Below, in pieces: positions 53,000 to 61,171 of a stretch of 64,000 nt of DNA; the first letter of the stretch is position 1, and every line of letters starts with the position of its first letter. The stretch covers positions 1 to 64,000 of the forward strand of contig CAJTMY010000007.1 in the NCBI GenBank assembly GCA_910577355.1, read 5' to 3'. Under the pieces are notes generated by a model. The model was not told where the DNA came from. It made no database searches and worked only from the letters and a program-made list of their open reading frames with translations. Position numbers and translations under genes: made by a program. The stretch is from an uncultured Muribaculaceae bacterium. Lineage in GTDB: Bacteria > Bacteroidota > Bacteroidia > Bacteroidales > Muribaculaceae.

Positions 53000-53293
53000 T
53001 TAAATTGTCGAGCAATCAATCTTATCATATTCTGCATGTGTTCCGATAAAACGAATAAGCACAAATTGCATCGTGAATTTCACAACGACTACAAGCCTGT
53101 GATTATTGCCTCTGATATTAAACACATAGCGTTGTCCACCGATTGCATCGACACTGTTGAACATATTTTTTATGTCGGCAAAAGACCGCCATTGGGCCGA
53201 ACGGACTTTTTTCACCCAATCCTGTAACGCCGTTTTGGAATCAGGATGTTGTTCCGAATAATCTTTTAACCTTTTCTCTTTAATGATTCTCAC
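53000..53293 (-). CDS. higB: HigB-like mRNA interferase toxin
   Basis: A 97-aa protein of the HigB family: RIIKEKRLKDYSEQHPD, ALQDWVKKVRSAQWRSFADIK, then VFNIRGNNHRLVVVVKF and FIGTHAEYDKID. GTG at 53293 is chosen as start because it gives the family N-terminus (RIIKEKRL) and lies 22 nt after the -7 box; the longer open frame runs back into tolC-like sequence. It precedes higA, the usual order for higBA. Confidence 0.88.
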   Translation of the reverse strand: MRIIKEKRLKDYSEQHPDSKTALQDWVKKVRSAQWRSFADIKNMFNSVDAIGGQRYVFNIRGNNHRLVVVVKFTMQFVLIRFIGTHAEYDKIDCSTI

Positions 53294-53314
53294 GATGGAA
53301 TTGTTTATGTGTTG

Positions 53315-53345
53315 CAAATTTAGGAATTTTATTCCAAATAACAAA
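53315..53345 (-). promoter_or_regulatory. Promoter and probable operator of higBA
   Basis: On the minus strand TTTG (53342-53345) and TAAATTTG (53315-53322) are 19 nt apart. Between them is an inverted repeat GGAAT-TTT-ATTCC (53323-53335), a good site for HigA binding. The promoter begins 1 nt after the stop of the TolC-like gene. Confidence 0.7.
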
Positions 53346-53346
53346 A

Positions 53347-54810
53347 TTATTGTCTGATGACGGCGTTGAAGTCGGCCTCGACGGGGGTATCTGTGGCATA
53401 GTCCCACAGGGTGATGGAGCGGAGCTGATAGTAGTAGTACCAGTAGTAGAACAGTTCTGAGAGATATTTGCTGCGGGCGCTGTCCTTGTTTTCCTGCGAG
53501 TCGTTGAGGTCGAGGGCCGAGAGCTTGCCGATGAGGAATGTCTCTACGGAACTGTCGTAGCGGCGTGTGGCTATCTCGCTGGCGCGTGTGGCCAGATCGA
53601 GCTGTCCGCGCTGGTTGTTGAACTTCTCGACGAGCACGAATAGATTCTGGCGGAAGTCCTGCTGCTCCTTGCGCACACGGTCGCGCACGAGTGCGGCCTG
53701 GCTCTGCGCGGTGCGCACGCGGCCCTTGCGGCGCCCCCAGTCGAGTATAGGTATCGACACGCCCACTTCCACCACCTGATTGGCGCGCAGGGCGCGGTAG
53801 GCGTCGGCGGCTGTGGCGTCGGTGCCGGTGAAGCCCACCTGGGCGAACAGATTGATCTCGCGCTGCGCGCCGCGGGCCTTGGCCACCTCGTAGTCGGCCT
53901 CAAGCTGCCGGCGGCGTATGTTCAGGGCCAGGGAATTGCTCTCGAGTGCACGGGCAAGAGCATCGTCGTATGCGATGTCGGACTCGGGTGCGGATTCGGG
54001 TACGACGGGCACAAGCTCCTCGCCGTCGTCAATGTCGAGGAACGACCGCAGCTGAAACATGCAGCTGCGCACGCGGCTCTCGCCGGCGGTGAGATCGGAG
54101 CGCGAGTTGAGCAGGTTGAGCTCGATCTGATACAGGTCGTTCTCGCTTATGCGCCCCATCTCGCGTTTCACCTTGGCGGCCTGATAGAGGCGCTCGGCGT
54201 TGGCTACGTTCTGCGCGGCGCTCGCACGGGCCTCGCGGGCGTTGAGCAGGTTGAAGAAGTAGGTTATGGCCTGCATGGCCACCTCCTCTGTATCGCTTAT
54301 GAAGCGCGCCTTGGCCTCGCGGTATCGCACCGGCTCGATGCGGCGGCTCCACTTCACATCGTTGACGCCGAATATCGGCTGTGTGAGACGCAATGCCACG
54401 GGCACGCTCATGAAGCGGTTGGCGGCGCCGTCGCCGAGCTGCCGCACGAAGTCGAGCGACGAGGTGAGCGACACCGTGCCGCCGGTGAGCCATATGCGCT
54501 GCTCCACGTTGAGCGAGCCGTTGAGCATCAGATTGTCGTCGCGCAGGAAGGTGTAGGAGCCGTCCTCGCGCTGATATGAATTGTAGCGCTTGCTGAACGA
54601 CGGCAGTGTGGCCTTGAAGTTGACCTCGGGAAGCAGGTCGGCGCGGAATGTACGGTACTCCCAGTAGGCCGAGCGGAGCTCGTTGGCGGCGACAGCGGCG
54701 TCGACGCTGCGCGCACGCGCCAGGGCGATGACCTCGTCGAGTGTGACGAGGTGCTCGGCGCGGGCGCATACGGCGCCCAACGCCAGCACGAATAACACGA
54801 GGATACGCAT
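53347..54810 (-). CDS. TolC-family outer-membrane efflux protein
   Basis: A 487-aa protein with a signal peptide (MRILVLFVLALGAVCARA). Two repeats of long helices with TolC-type strands (for example EAKARFISDTEEVAMQAITYFFNLLNA, ARSKYLSELFYYWYYYYQLRSITL) make the outer-membrane tunnel. It ends the exporter operon and overlaps the ABC ATPase stop by one base (TGATG). Together with the fusion protein, permeases and ATPase it forms a MacAB-TolC-like complex. Confidence 0.9.
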   Translation of the reverse strand: MRILVLFVLALGAVCARAEHLVTLDEVIALARARSVDAAVAANELRSAYWEYRTFRADLLPEVNFKATLPSFSKRYNSYQREDGSYTFLRDDNLMLNGSLNVEQRIWLTGGTVSLTSSLDFVRQLGDGAANRFMSVPVALRLTQPIFGVNDVKWSRRIEPVRYREAKARFISDTEEVAMQAITYFFNLLNAREARASAAQNVANAERLYQAAKVKREMGRISENDLYQIELNLLNSRSDLTAGESRVRSCMFQLRSFLDIDDGEELVPVVPESAPESDIAYDDALARALESNSLALNIRRRQLEADYEVAKARGAQREINLFAQVGFTGTDATAADAYRALRANQVVEVGVSIPILDWGRRKGRVRTAQSQAALVRDRVRKEQQDFRQNLFVLVEKFNNQRGQLDLATRASEIATRRYDSSVETFLIGKLSALDLNDSQENKDSARSKYLSELFYYWYYYYQLRSITLWDYATDTPVEADFNAVIRQ

Positions 54811-55478
54811 CAGTCTACCCGTCGTCCGTCGAACATGTGAACAATGCGGTCGGTGCCGCGGGCCTGCTCCTCGTTGTGTGTCACCATGACGATGGTGCGG
54901 TGCTCGTCGCGGTTGAGGCTGTGCAGCAGCGACATTATCTCGACGCCCATATGCGAGTCGAGGTTGCCGCAGGGCTCGTCGGCAAGGATTATGCGGGGAT
55001 TGCCCACAATGGCGCGCGCGATGGCCACGCGCTGTGCCTGACCGCCCGAGAGCTGCGAGGGCATATGATGCAGGCGATGGCTCAGTCCCACCCGCTCGAG
55101 AGCCTCGCGGGCGAGGGTCCGGCGGTCGCCGGCACCGCTGCGGTATACGAGGGGCACCATCACGTTGTCGATGATATTGAGCGAGGGGATGAGGTGGAAG
55201 CTCTGGAACACGAAGCCGAGGGTGGAGTTGCGCAAGGAGGCGAGCTGGCTGTCGCGCAGGCGGGACACGTCGGTGCCGGCGATCTCCACCGTGCCCGAGG
55301 AGGCTGAGTCGAGCAGCCCCATGATATTGAGAAGGGTCGACTTGCCGCAGCCCGAAGGGCCCATGATGCTGAGGAACTCGCCTTCGGCGATGTCGAGTGA
55401 GATGTCTTCGAGAGCCTGGGTCTCGATGGTCTTTGTGCGGTAGATCTTGTTGATCGCTTTGAGGGATATAATTGACAT
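54810..55478 (-). CDS. ABC transporter ATP-binding protein (MacB/LolD type)
   Basis: A 222-aa ATPase with Walker A GPSGCGKST, the signature LSGGQAQR, Walker B IILADEPCG and the H-loop VMVTHN. The segment LGFVFQSFHLIPSLNIIDNVMVPL is typical of the MacB/LolD/FtsE class, which work with FtsX-type permeases. The two permease genes lie just upstream. The 172-nt gap between it and the permease gene holds a REP pair. Confidence 0.93.
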   Translation of the reverse strand: MSIISLKAINKIYRTKTIETQALEDISLDIAEGEFLSIMGPSGCGKSTLLNIMGLLDSASSGTVEIAGTDVSRLRDSQLASLRNSTLGFVFQSFHLIPSLNIIDNVMVPLVYRSGAGDRRTLAREALERVGLSHRLHHMPSQLSGGQAQRVAIARAIVGNPRIILADEPCGNLDSHMGVEIMSLLHSLNRDEHRTIVMVTHNEEQARGTDRIVHMFDGRRVD

Positions 55479-55560
55479 GATGTTTTGAGTTTTTGAATTG
55501 TAATGAAAGAAGTTAGTAACGACTGTTCGACCAACGCAACATATTGGGATACGTCAGTTT

Positions 55561-55622
55561 GCAGGGACGCACGAGCCGTGCACGGCTTCTTGTGGCCGGA
55601 CGCACGAGCCGTGCGTCCCTAC
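55561..55622. repeat. Inverted pair of type B REP-like elements (BIME-like)
   Basis: A plus-oriented copy (from 55561, GCAG head, worn right end) faces a perfect minus-oriented copy (55598-55622; on the minus strand GTAG, arms GGACGCACG/CGTGCGTCC). They lie between the permease and ATPase genes of one operon. In E. coli such intra-operon BIMEs influence mRNA stability; the same is possible here. Confidence 0.8.
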
Positions 55623-55650
55623 TCTGAACACCAAACGATTGCATTATATT

Positions 55651-56991
55651 TTATTCGTCGCGAAGGGCGTCGGTGATGTCGACGCGCGAGGCGGATACAG
55701 CGGGGATGAGGGTGCCTATGAGCACGCAGAGCAGTATTATCGCATATACAATGGCCGAGATGATGAGGAAGTGCTCGCCGAAATGATTCACCCAGGTGTC
55801 GTGCAGACTGAACATGCAATTATTGCTGAATCCTGCATCGAGCGAATGATATTTCAGGGCAAACTGCAGATATATCAGCACACCGGCCAAAACCGACACG
55901 GTGGCGAGCATGGCGCTCTCGCCAAGCAGCATTACTATTATATTGACGCGACGGGCGCCATAGGCACGGCGGACGCCTATCTCCTTGACACGCTTGCGTG
56001 TCTGCAACCAGAAACATCCGATGGTGCCGAGCACGAGGTTGAGCAGGAAGAAAGCTGCGAGCAGCATCTTGGAATTGCGCTCGGAATGTATGCCAAACAT
56101 TTCCTCGGTTTCATATATGACCGAGCGGTAGGGCGATGCGGAGAACATATACAGGTTGTCGATGCGGAGAGCGTTGTCGGCCCATGGGCGGAATTCGGCG
56201 AGGAATTCGTTCATGTCCACTCCGTCGCGCAGGCGCAGCACCACGTTGAGTTCATCGAGCTCATCGGGAACGCCGTCCTTGCCGTACCGGCCTCTGAACT
56301 GCAATGTGTAGGATCGGTTGAAACTGTGCCATCGGGCGCCTTCGACAACACCGCGCACCGTAGCCCATACGGTATCGGCACTGCCATTTTTCAGCTTCCA
56401 CCCGTTGAGTATGGCCCGCTTGCCTATGGCATTCTCGCCGGGCCAGTAGTCCTCACCGAGTTCGCGGGAGATCACCAGGCAGTCGTCATCCGCTGAATAC
56501 ATATCGGATATCTCGCTTACAGAGGGCGAGCCGGGTGCGGCCTTGAAGCCGTATGTCTCGAAAAATTCCTGTCCCGGGACATAAACGAGGAAGCAATGGC
56601 TCTTGACAATGGTATCGACTGCCGGATCGCCTATGGCAAAATTATTGGTCGACAGACTCCCGCTGCCTATGATCGAATAACTGAAGGTATGGGTCGCATG
56701 TTCCACTCCGGGATATTGACGCACCTTGGCCATGATGGCGTCGACGCAGGCGCGCTTGCGGTCGGCCGAGTCGGCGGCGCCGTCGTAGCCGGGAGCATCG
56801 GACGGAATGGCCTTCATCGACACGTACACCAGACGGTCGGCGTCGTATCCGAGGGGAAGGGATGTGTCGGCGATGCTTACCGCCACGGGATCGACCATGA
56901 TCCATGCGAGGATAGAGACGAGAATGAGCTCGATGAACAGCCAGACGTTCTGCCGGCGGCGGTTCCAGAGATTTTTGAATATGACAGACAT
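55651..56991 (-). CDS. FtsX-type ABC permease (MacB-like), second of two
   Basis: A 446-aa permease with one membrane segment at the N-terminus (VWLFIELILVSILAWIMV), a large extracytoplasmic MacB-type domain (about 40-310), and three membrane segments in the C-terminal FtsX domain (MLLAAFFLLNLVLGTIGCFWLQ, then GESAMLATVSVLAGVLIYL and LIISAIVYAIILLCVLIG). RVKEIGVRRAYGA is the typical cytoplasmic loop. It starts 3 nt after the first permease gene. Confidence 0.9.
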   Translation of the reverse strand: MSVIFKNLWNRRRQNVWLFIELILVSILAWIMVDPVAVSIADTSLPLGYDADRLVYVSMKAIPSDAPGYDGAADSADRKRACVDAIMAKVRQYPGVEHATHTFSYSIIGSGSLSTNNFAIGDPAVDTIVKSHCFLVYVPGQEFFETYGFKAAPGSPSVSEISDMYSADDDCLVISRELGEDYWPGENAIGKRAILNGWKLKNGSADTVWATVRGVVEGARWHSFNRSYTLQFRGRYGKDGVPDELDELNVVLRLRDGVDMNEFLAEFRPWADNALRIDNLYMFSASPYRSVIYETEEMFGIHSERNSKMLLAAFFLLNLVLGTIGCFWLQTRKRVKEIGVRRAYGARRVNIIVMLLGESAMLATVSVLAGVLIYLQFALKYHSLDAGFSNNCMFSLHDTWVNHFGEHFLIISAIVYAIILLCVLIGTLIPAVSASRVDITDALRDE

Positions 56992-56994
56992 GGC

Positions 56995-58272
56995 TTATTT
57001 TGCTTTGAGGGATGATACAATGGGACGGCGCAGGCTTATGAACGCAGGGATGAGTGCCGAGAGCAGATTGAGCACCACGCATACCATGAAACTGAAGAGG
57101 AATATCCATGGCGAGAAGAGCATTTCGGCGTTCAACCCGGCGGAGCCGCTGTCGCCGGAGAAATCACTTATAAGGGCAAGTATACCGCCCGATGTCGTCC
57201 ATATGACGATCCAGCACAGCACCAGTCCGATAAGCCCCCCTACAACGGTGAGAAGCAGATTCTCCCACAGCACCTGGCCGAGCAGAGTGCCGCGTGTGGC
57301 GCCGAACGACTTGCGCACGCCGAGTTCGGTAGAGCGCATCTCCATGCGGCCCGAGATCATGCCGCTGAGGTTGAGCGCCGGCACGAGCATGAGCACGAGC
57401 AGCGATACAAGCATGTCCTTCAGTTTGTCGGCAAAACCAAAACCGGGGTTCATATATCGGTTGAATGTCTGAGTCATGTGATCCTTGGGCTGTGTGTACA
57501 GATTGAGCTCGATATCGTCCTGCGAAGTATTGTAGCGTCGCTTGATTTCCTCGACCTGCGCTCTCAGGCTCTCGGGATTGTCGCTGAGTATAAGCGCCTG
57601 AAAGGATCCGAGACATGGCGACCACTCTTTGTCGTAGCCGGGATATACGGTGTAAGGAATGAATATATCGGCGAAAGATGATTGTGTAAACGAGCTTGCC
57701 GTGCGTACCACGCCACACACCTTATAGTCGATGAAATTGAGATTTATGTTCTTGCCCACCACCCCGTCGGTCGTGCCGAAAGCCTTTTCGGCCAGATCGT
57801 CGGTGATGACGGCCACATGGCTTTTGTTGTCAAGGTCTGATTGCGTGAACGGGGCACCGTCGATGAAGTCGTAGGTGTATATCTTGAAGAACGTCGGATC
57901 GGTGGGCTTGTTGCTTACTTTTATATTCGGCCGACCCTGCGAATCGGAAACATAAAAGTCTTCATAGCTGCGGTCAATGAAAAGCGACACGGCTTCGGCA
58001 TCCTTCAGGGTAAGGATGTTGTCGCGGGCAAATTCATAGCTCAGACTCGACTGGCGCGAACTGCCTGATTTATTTTCGGTAGCGCCACGGTCGACGTAAT
58101 ACGTGCGGCTGCGGGCATACTCGGGATATACCGGAGCAATCTTCACGTAATACAATATGGCGAAAAGAGTTGTGGTGGCTATGGCGAGGGCTGTGCCGCC
58201 TATGTAGATGGCCGAGAAGAGCCGTTGCTGTCTCAGCATCTGCCATGCCTGCCTGAAATACGTTAATACCAT
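56995..58272 (-). CDS. FtsX-type ABC permease (MacB-like), first of two
   Basis: A 425-aa permease with the same layout as the next gene: N-terminal membrane segment (IYIGGTALAIATTTLFAILY), a periplasmic MacB domain, and three C-terminal membrane segments with the conserved loop RSTELGVRKSFGATRG. Two different half-transporters with one shared ATPase imply a heterodimeric permease. Probable substrates are peptides, drugs or lipoprotein-like molecules; none can be named. Confidence 0.9.
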   Translation of the reverse strand: MVLTYFRQAWQMLRQQRLFSAIYIGGTALAIATTTLFAILYYVKIAPVYPEYARSRTYYVDRGATENKSGSSRQSSLSYEFARDNILTLKDAEAVSLFIDRSYEDFYVSDSQGRPNIKVSNKPTDPTFFKIYTYDFIDGAPFTQSDLDNKSHVAVITDDLAEKAFGTTDGVVGKNINLNFIDYKVCGVVRTASSFTQSSFADIFIPYTVYPGYDKEWSPCLGSFQALILSDNPESLRAQVEEIKRRYNTSQDDIELNLYTQPKDHMTQTFNRYMNPGFGFADKLKDMLVSLLVLMLVPALNLSGMISGRMEMRSTELGVRKSFGATRGTLLGQVLWENLLLTVVGGLIGLVLCWIVIWTTSGGILALISDFSGDSGSAGLNAEMLFSPWIFLFSFMVCVVLNLLSALIPAFISLRRPIVSSLKAK

Positions 58273-58308
58273 CGGGGTGATTTGGAATTTAGAATGTTGG
58301 ATTTATAA

Positions 58309-59568
58309 TTATTTTTTCGTGATGACTTTGACGATGGGAGCGCCGTCGAAGCGCTTTGTGTCGTTGGTCACTATCTGATCGCCGGGATTGAGACCCGTCA
58401 CAACTTCTACAAAGTCGTAGCCGGCCGCACCGAGGCGCACACTGCGCAGCTGCAGCTCGTCGCTGCCGGAAGCGAGCACATACAGCTGATAGACTCCGGG
58501 GCCGGTGTAGAAGCTGCGGTTGGGCACGCGCGCCACATCGGCCCGCAGACCGTTGGATATCTTCACCTCGGCTTTCACTCCGGGCCGCAGCACAGAGGCG
58601 CTGTCGTTGTCGAGCGACACATTCACGGTGATGAGCCCGTTGAGAGCCGTGGGCGACATTCCGCTCACCATACCCTCTATGGTTTCCTTGCCGGCCTTGA
58701 CCCACACGCGGCTGCCGGGAGAGACGTCAGGGGCGTTGTTCTCCGATACTGTGGCGTCGACGCGGTAGTGGCCGAGGTCGGCTATGGCGGCTACCTGCTG
58801 TCCGGCCGATACGGCCGACCCGAGCTTGTCGGCAATGGATGTGACGGTGGCGCGGCGCGGGGCGCGTATCTCGGCATCGTCGAGTGTGCGGGCCTGCTGC
58901 GAGAGCTGGCGCTCCTGAATCTCGATCTCGAGAAGCTTGAGCTGCTCGTCGGCGCGCTTCACATCGGTCTCGTTGGCGAGCTGCTGCTCGAGCTGCTCGA
59001 GTTCGAGCCGGGCCGAATTGCGGGTGAACTCCACCTCGCGCACGCGGTCGCCCGTACCGCTGCCTATGCTGTCGAGATATCGCTCGTTGACATATTCGGC
59101 GTCGTAGCGGCGCACCTTCATGCGGGCCACCTCGATCTGCTTGGCGAGGTCGCTGAGGCGTGTACGGTTGTTGGCACGGAGCTGCTCGAGCTGCAGGCGC
59201 AGCTGCGCGAGTTTGTCACTCTCGCTGCGGTAGGCGGTCTGCGATGCGTCCAGATCGAGGCGCAGCAGCGGCGTGCCGGCATCCACCACATCGCCGGGGC
59301 GGTGATACACCTCCACCACCCGGCTGGCTATGGGCGAATTTATCACTTCCTCGAATGCCGGCGCCACGGTGCCGTTGCCGCTGATGGTGGCATCGACATC
59401 TCCGCGATCGACGGATGCAAGTTTCAACTCGGTGATGTCGACCGATTCGACCGACATGCTTGCGGCAAGCCACCATGCAAGCGTCGCTGCAACCGCAACG
59501 CCGCCCGCTATGGCTATCCGGCGCATCATGCGCCGCCGCTTTACTTCTTTACTGATTTTTCTGTCCAT
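58309..59568 (-). CDS. Membrane-fusion (HlyD/MacA-type) efflux protein
   Basis: A 419-aa periplasmic adaptor with one N-terminal membrane segment (about residues 19-36). Order of domains: barrel-sandwich half (GTVAPAFEEVINSPIASRVVEVY), a long coiled-coil hairpin (about 100-225, QLRLQLEQLRANN, LEQLEQQLANE), second barrel-sandwich half, and beta-barrel and proximal domains. ATG at 59568 gives the common start MDRKISKEV; 59529 is an alternative. It is the first gene of the exporter operon. Confidence 0.9.
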   Translation of the reverse strand: MDRKISKEVKRRRMMRRIAIAGGVAVAATLAWWLAASMSVESVDITELKLASVDRGDVDATISGNGTVAPAFEEVINSPIASRVVEVYHRPGDVVDAGTPLLRLDLDASQTAYRSESDKLAQLRLQLEQLRANNRTRLSDLAKQIEVARMKVRRYDAEYVNERYLDSIGSGTGDRVREVEFTRNSARLELEQLEQQLANETDVKRADEQLKLLEIEIQERQLSQQARTLDDAEIRAPRRATVTSIADKLGSAVSAGQQVAAIADLGHYRVDATVSENNAPDVSPGSRVWVKAGKETIEGMVSGMSPTALNGLITVNVSLDNDSASVLRPGVKAEVKISNGLRADVARVPNRSFYTGPGVYQLYVLASGSDELQLRSVRLGAAGYDFVEVVTGLNPGDQIVTNDTKRFDGAPIVKVITKK

Positions 59569-59582
59569 GATGCCATATAATG

Positions 59583-59600
59583 CACAAATACCGTGCCAAA
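59583..59600 (-). promoter_or_regulatory. Sigma-54-like -24/-12 element upstream of the exporter operon
   Basis: The minus strand reads TTGGCACGGTATTTGTGCA. TGGCAC fits the -24 element, and TTGT sits at the -12 position where TTGC is standard, at the right spacing. It lies 15-30 nt before the first ATG. The NtrC-type regulator encoded downstream in the same direction would be its activator. Confidence 0.5.
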
Positions 59601-59643
59601 ACACTAATCAACTGATATACAGACCATATGCACACAGGCTATA

Positions 59644-59659
59644 TGTTCATTTACGAACA
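59644..59659. promoter_or_regulatory. Palindrome TGTTC-N6-GAACA, candidate activator site
   Basis: A perfect 5-bp inverted repeat with a 6-nt spacer, about 50 nt upstream of the sigma-54-like element. Enhancer-binding regulators of the NtrC family use such dyads. Support is positional only. Confidence 0.3.
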
Positions 59660-59730
59660 GTCGCACACAAGAGGTACAATAAAAAGTTCATTGTATTAAC
59701 ATTAATTATATTTTATTTACAATATTTTGA

Positions 59731-59761
59731 TTGCAAAGGCATGAATTTGATATTAACTTTG
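59731..59761 (+). promoter_or_regulatory. Promoter of the candidate small RNA
   Basis: TTG at 59731-59733 and TAACTTTG at 59754-59761, 20 nt apart, on the plus strand. No open frame starts before the terminator at 59852. Confidence 0.7.
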
Positions 59762-59767
59762 CAGCGT

Positions 59768-59887
59768 GAAAGGAAAACAAAGCCTTTCATGACATAATGA
59801 TAACGTTTTGTTAGACTCACAATATATACTTGAATTTTGGTTATGAGGGAGGTGGGCTACTGTGAAGTAGCTCACTTTCATTTTTTT
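59768..59887 (+). ncRNA. Candidate small non-coding RNA
   Basis: A full promoter is followed by about 120 nt with no credible reading frame and then by a strong terminator. Near the 5' end TGAAAGG and CCTTTCA (59767-59773 and 59783-59789) form a hairpin. The end is a 10-bp stem. The region is AT-rich and bounded by other elements, so it does not look like a leader of the gene at 60070, which has its own promoter. It could be a known family that I cannot name from sequence alone. Confidence 0.5.
59852..59887 (+). terminator. Terminator of the candidate small RNA
   Basis: A 10-bp stem GTGGGCTACT/AGTAGCTCAC (one G-U pair) with a GTGA tetraloop, followed by TTTCATTTTTTT. Confidence 0.85.
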
Positions 59888-60010
59888 GTGCACCGTGCAT
59901 CTTCCCGAGAAGGAGCATAGCACACGGATTCCCACAGATTGATATGGTTTTCACGGCAGGCCGAATCGGCGCCATATGTACACATTTTTCTACGTCGCTT
60001 AATTCCGGCG

Positions 60011-60042
60011 TTTGGATATCTGAATGATATTGTGTAGATTTG
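60011..60042 (+). promoter_or_regulatory. Promoter of the membrane-protein pair
   Basis: TTTG at 60011-60014 and TAGATTTG at 60035-60042, spacing exactly 20 nt, 27 nt before the ATG at 60070. Confidence 0.8.
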
Positions 60043-60069
60043 CAAAACCAATCATTCCGAATATATACC

Positions 60070-61161
60070 ATGGGCGCCGACGAAGACAGCAAAACAAAAA
60101 CAATATCGCAGAACGCAGACGACAGACCCGGCAACAGCGATGGCGACAACCGCGAAGTGACCCTCAGGATAGTGAAGCACGCACGGCTGATGCAGCTGCT
60201 CGAGCGGCCTCAGGAAGTATGGCGGCTGTTCATTTTCATGGTGTGCCTGCTGGCTGTATTGCTTACCGGCCTTACGATCATGCTGTCGGTGGTGAAGAAA
60301 TTCTACCCATACAACGCCATCACCACAAGCCTGTACGGCTCCACCACCCTGCGGAGCGAGGACAAGGAGGTGACCTACTGGCTCTTCAACACGGCGCAGC
60401 TGTGGGCCAACTCGGGTATCGAGGTGAAGGAGGGAGATGTGCTCACGATACGGGCGTCGGGAGCCGCTCACCGCGCTATCCATCACCTTGTGAATGAGGC
60501 TGACAAGAACCTGTATTCCACCGGATGGTTTAGCACGGACGGCGCAGGCAAGAATGAGGGAGAATCATACAAGAAATACCGGTTCCGCGAGAAATACCGT
60601 ATCGCTCCGTACGAGAACGACGGCGTGCTGCTGATGCAGATAATACCGTCGAACGAGGTATCGGGAGAACAGATAACCGATTATTATGACGGCCGGCACG
60701 AAAAAAGCAAGGACAGAATATACGTGATAGGACGGGAAAGGCAGAACCTTGTGGCCCGGACCGACGGCATGCTGTTCTTCACCATAAACGACATCGCCCT
60801 CACCGACCGTATCATCGACGAGATGTATGCCGACATGGTAAAGGTGATAAATGATTCCATCAAGTCGGCGGGATTGAACCCGTCAATGAAAATAACCGAC
60901 AGTGAGCTTGAAAGATGGCTCAGGAGCGACAATCCCGATAAAACAAGGAGGTCTATCGGGGCAAAGCTGAAGCAGGACACAGGCGGCATATACCGCCGCA
61001 TCGTGAAAAACACCTTTGAATTTGAGGGATACAGCGACAGCGATAAGGACAATCCGCTGTACAACGAGCTGCTGTATTACCGGCACACCGGATTTGACGA
61101 TGCATGGTTTGTCGACAACCTTGGCTCGTTCCTGATTGTGGTGGAGCGCAAACATCCATAA
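60070..61161 (+). CDS. Membrane-anchored protein with a lectin-like domain, paralogue 1
   Basis: A 363-aa protein with a cytoplasmic N-terminus of about 50 residues, one membrane segment (about 52-74) and a large extracytoplasmic domain. That domain contains WLFNTAQLWANSGIEVKEGD and VLTIRASG, a pattern like the start of LecA/PA-IL-type galactose-binding domains. The pattern is repeated in the next gene. Function unknown. ATG at 60070 follows the promoter; the earlier frame start at 60040 overlaps the -7 box. Confidence 0.7.
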   Translation: MGADEDSKTKTISQNADDRPGNSDGDNREVTLRIVKHARLMQLLERPQEVWRLFIFMVCLLAVLLTGLTIMLSVVKKFYPYNAITTSLYGSTTLRSEDKEVTYWLFNTAQLWANSGIEVKEGDVLTIRASGAAHRAIHHLVNEADKNLYSTGWFSTDGAGKNEGESYKKYRFREKYRIAPYENDGVLLMQIIPSNEVSGEQITDYYDGRHEKSKDRIYVIGRERQNLVARTDGMLFFTINDIALTDRIIDEMYADMVKVINDSIKSAGLNPSMKITDSELERWLRSDNPDKTRRSIGAKLKQDTGGIYRRIVKNTFEFEGYSDSDKDNPLYNELLYYRHTGFDDAWFVDNLGSFLIVVERKHP

Positions 61162-61171
61162 AGACCGTACC

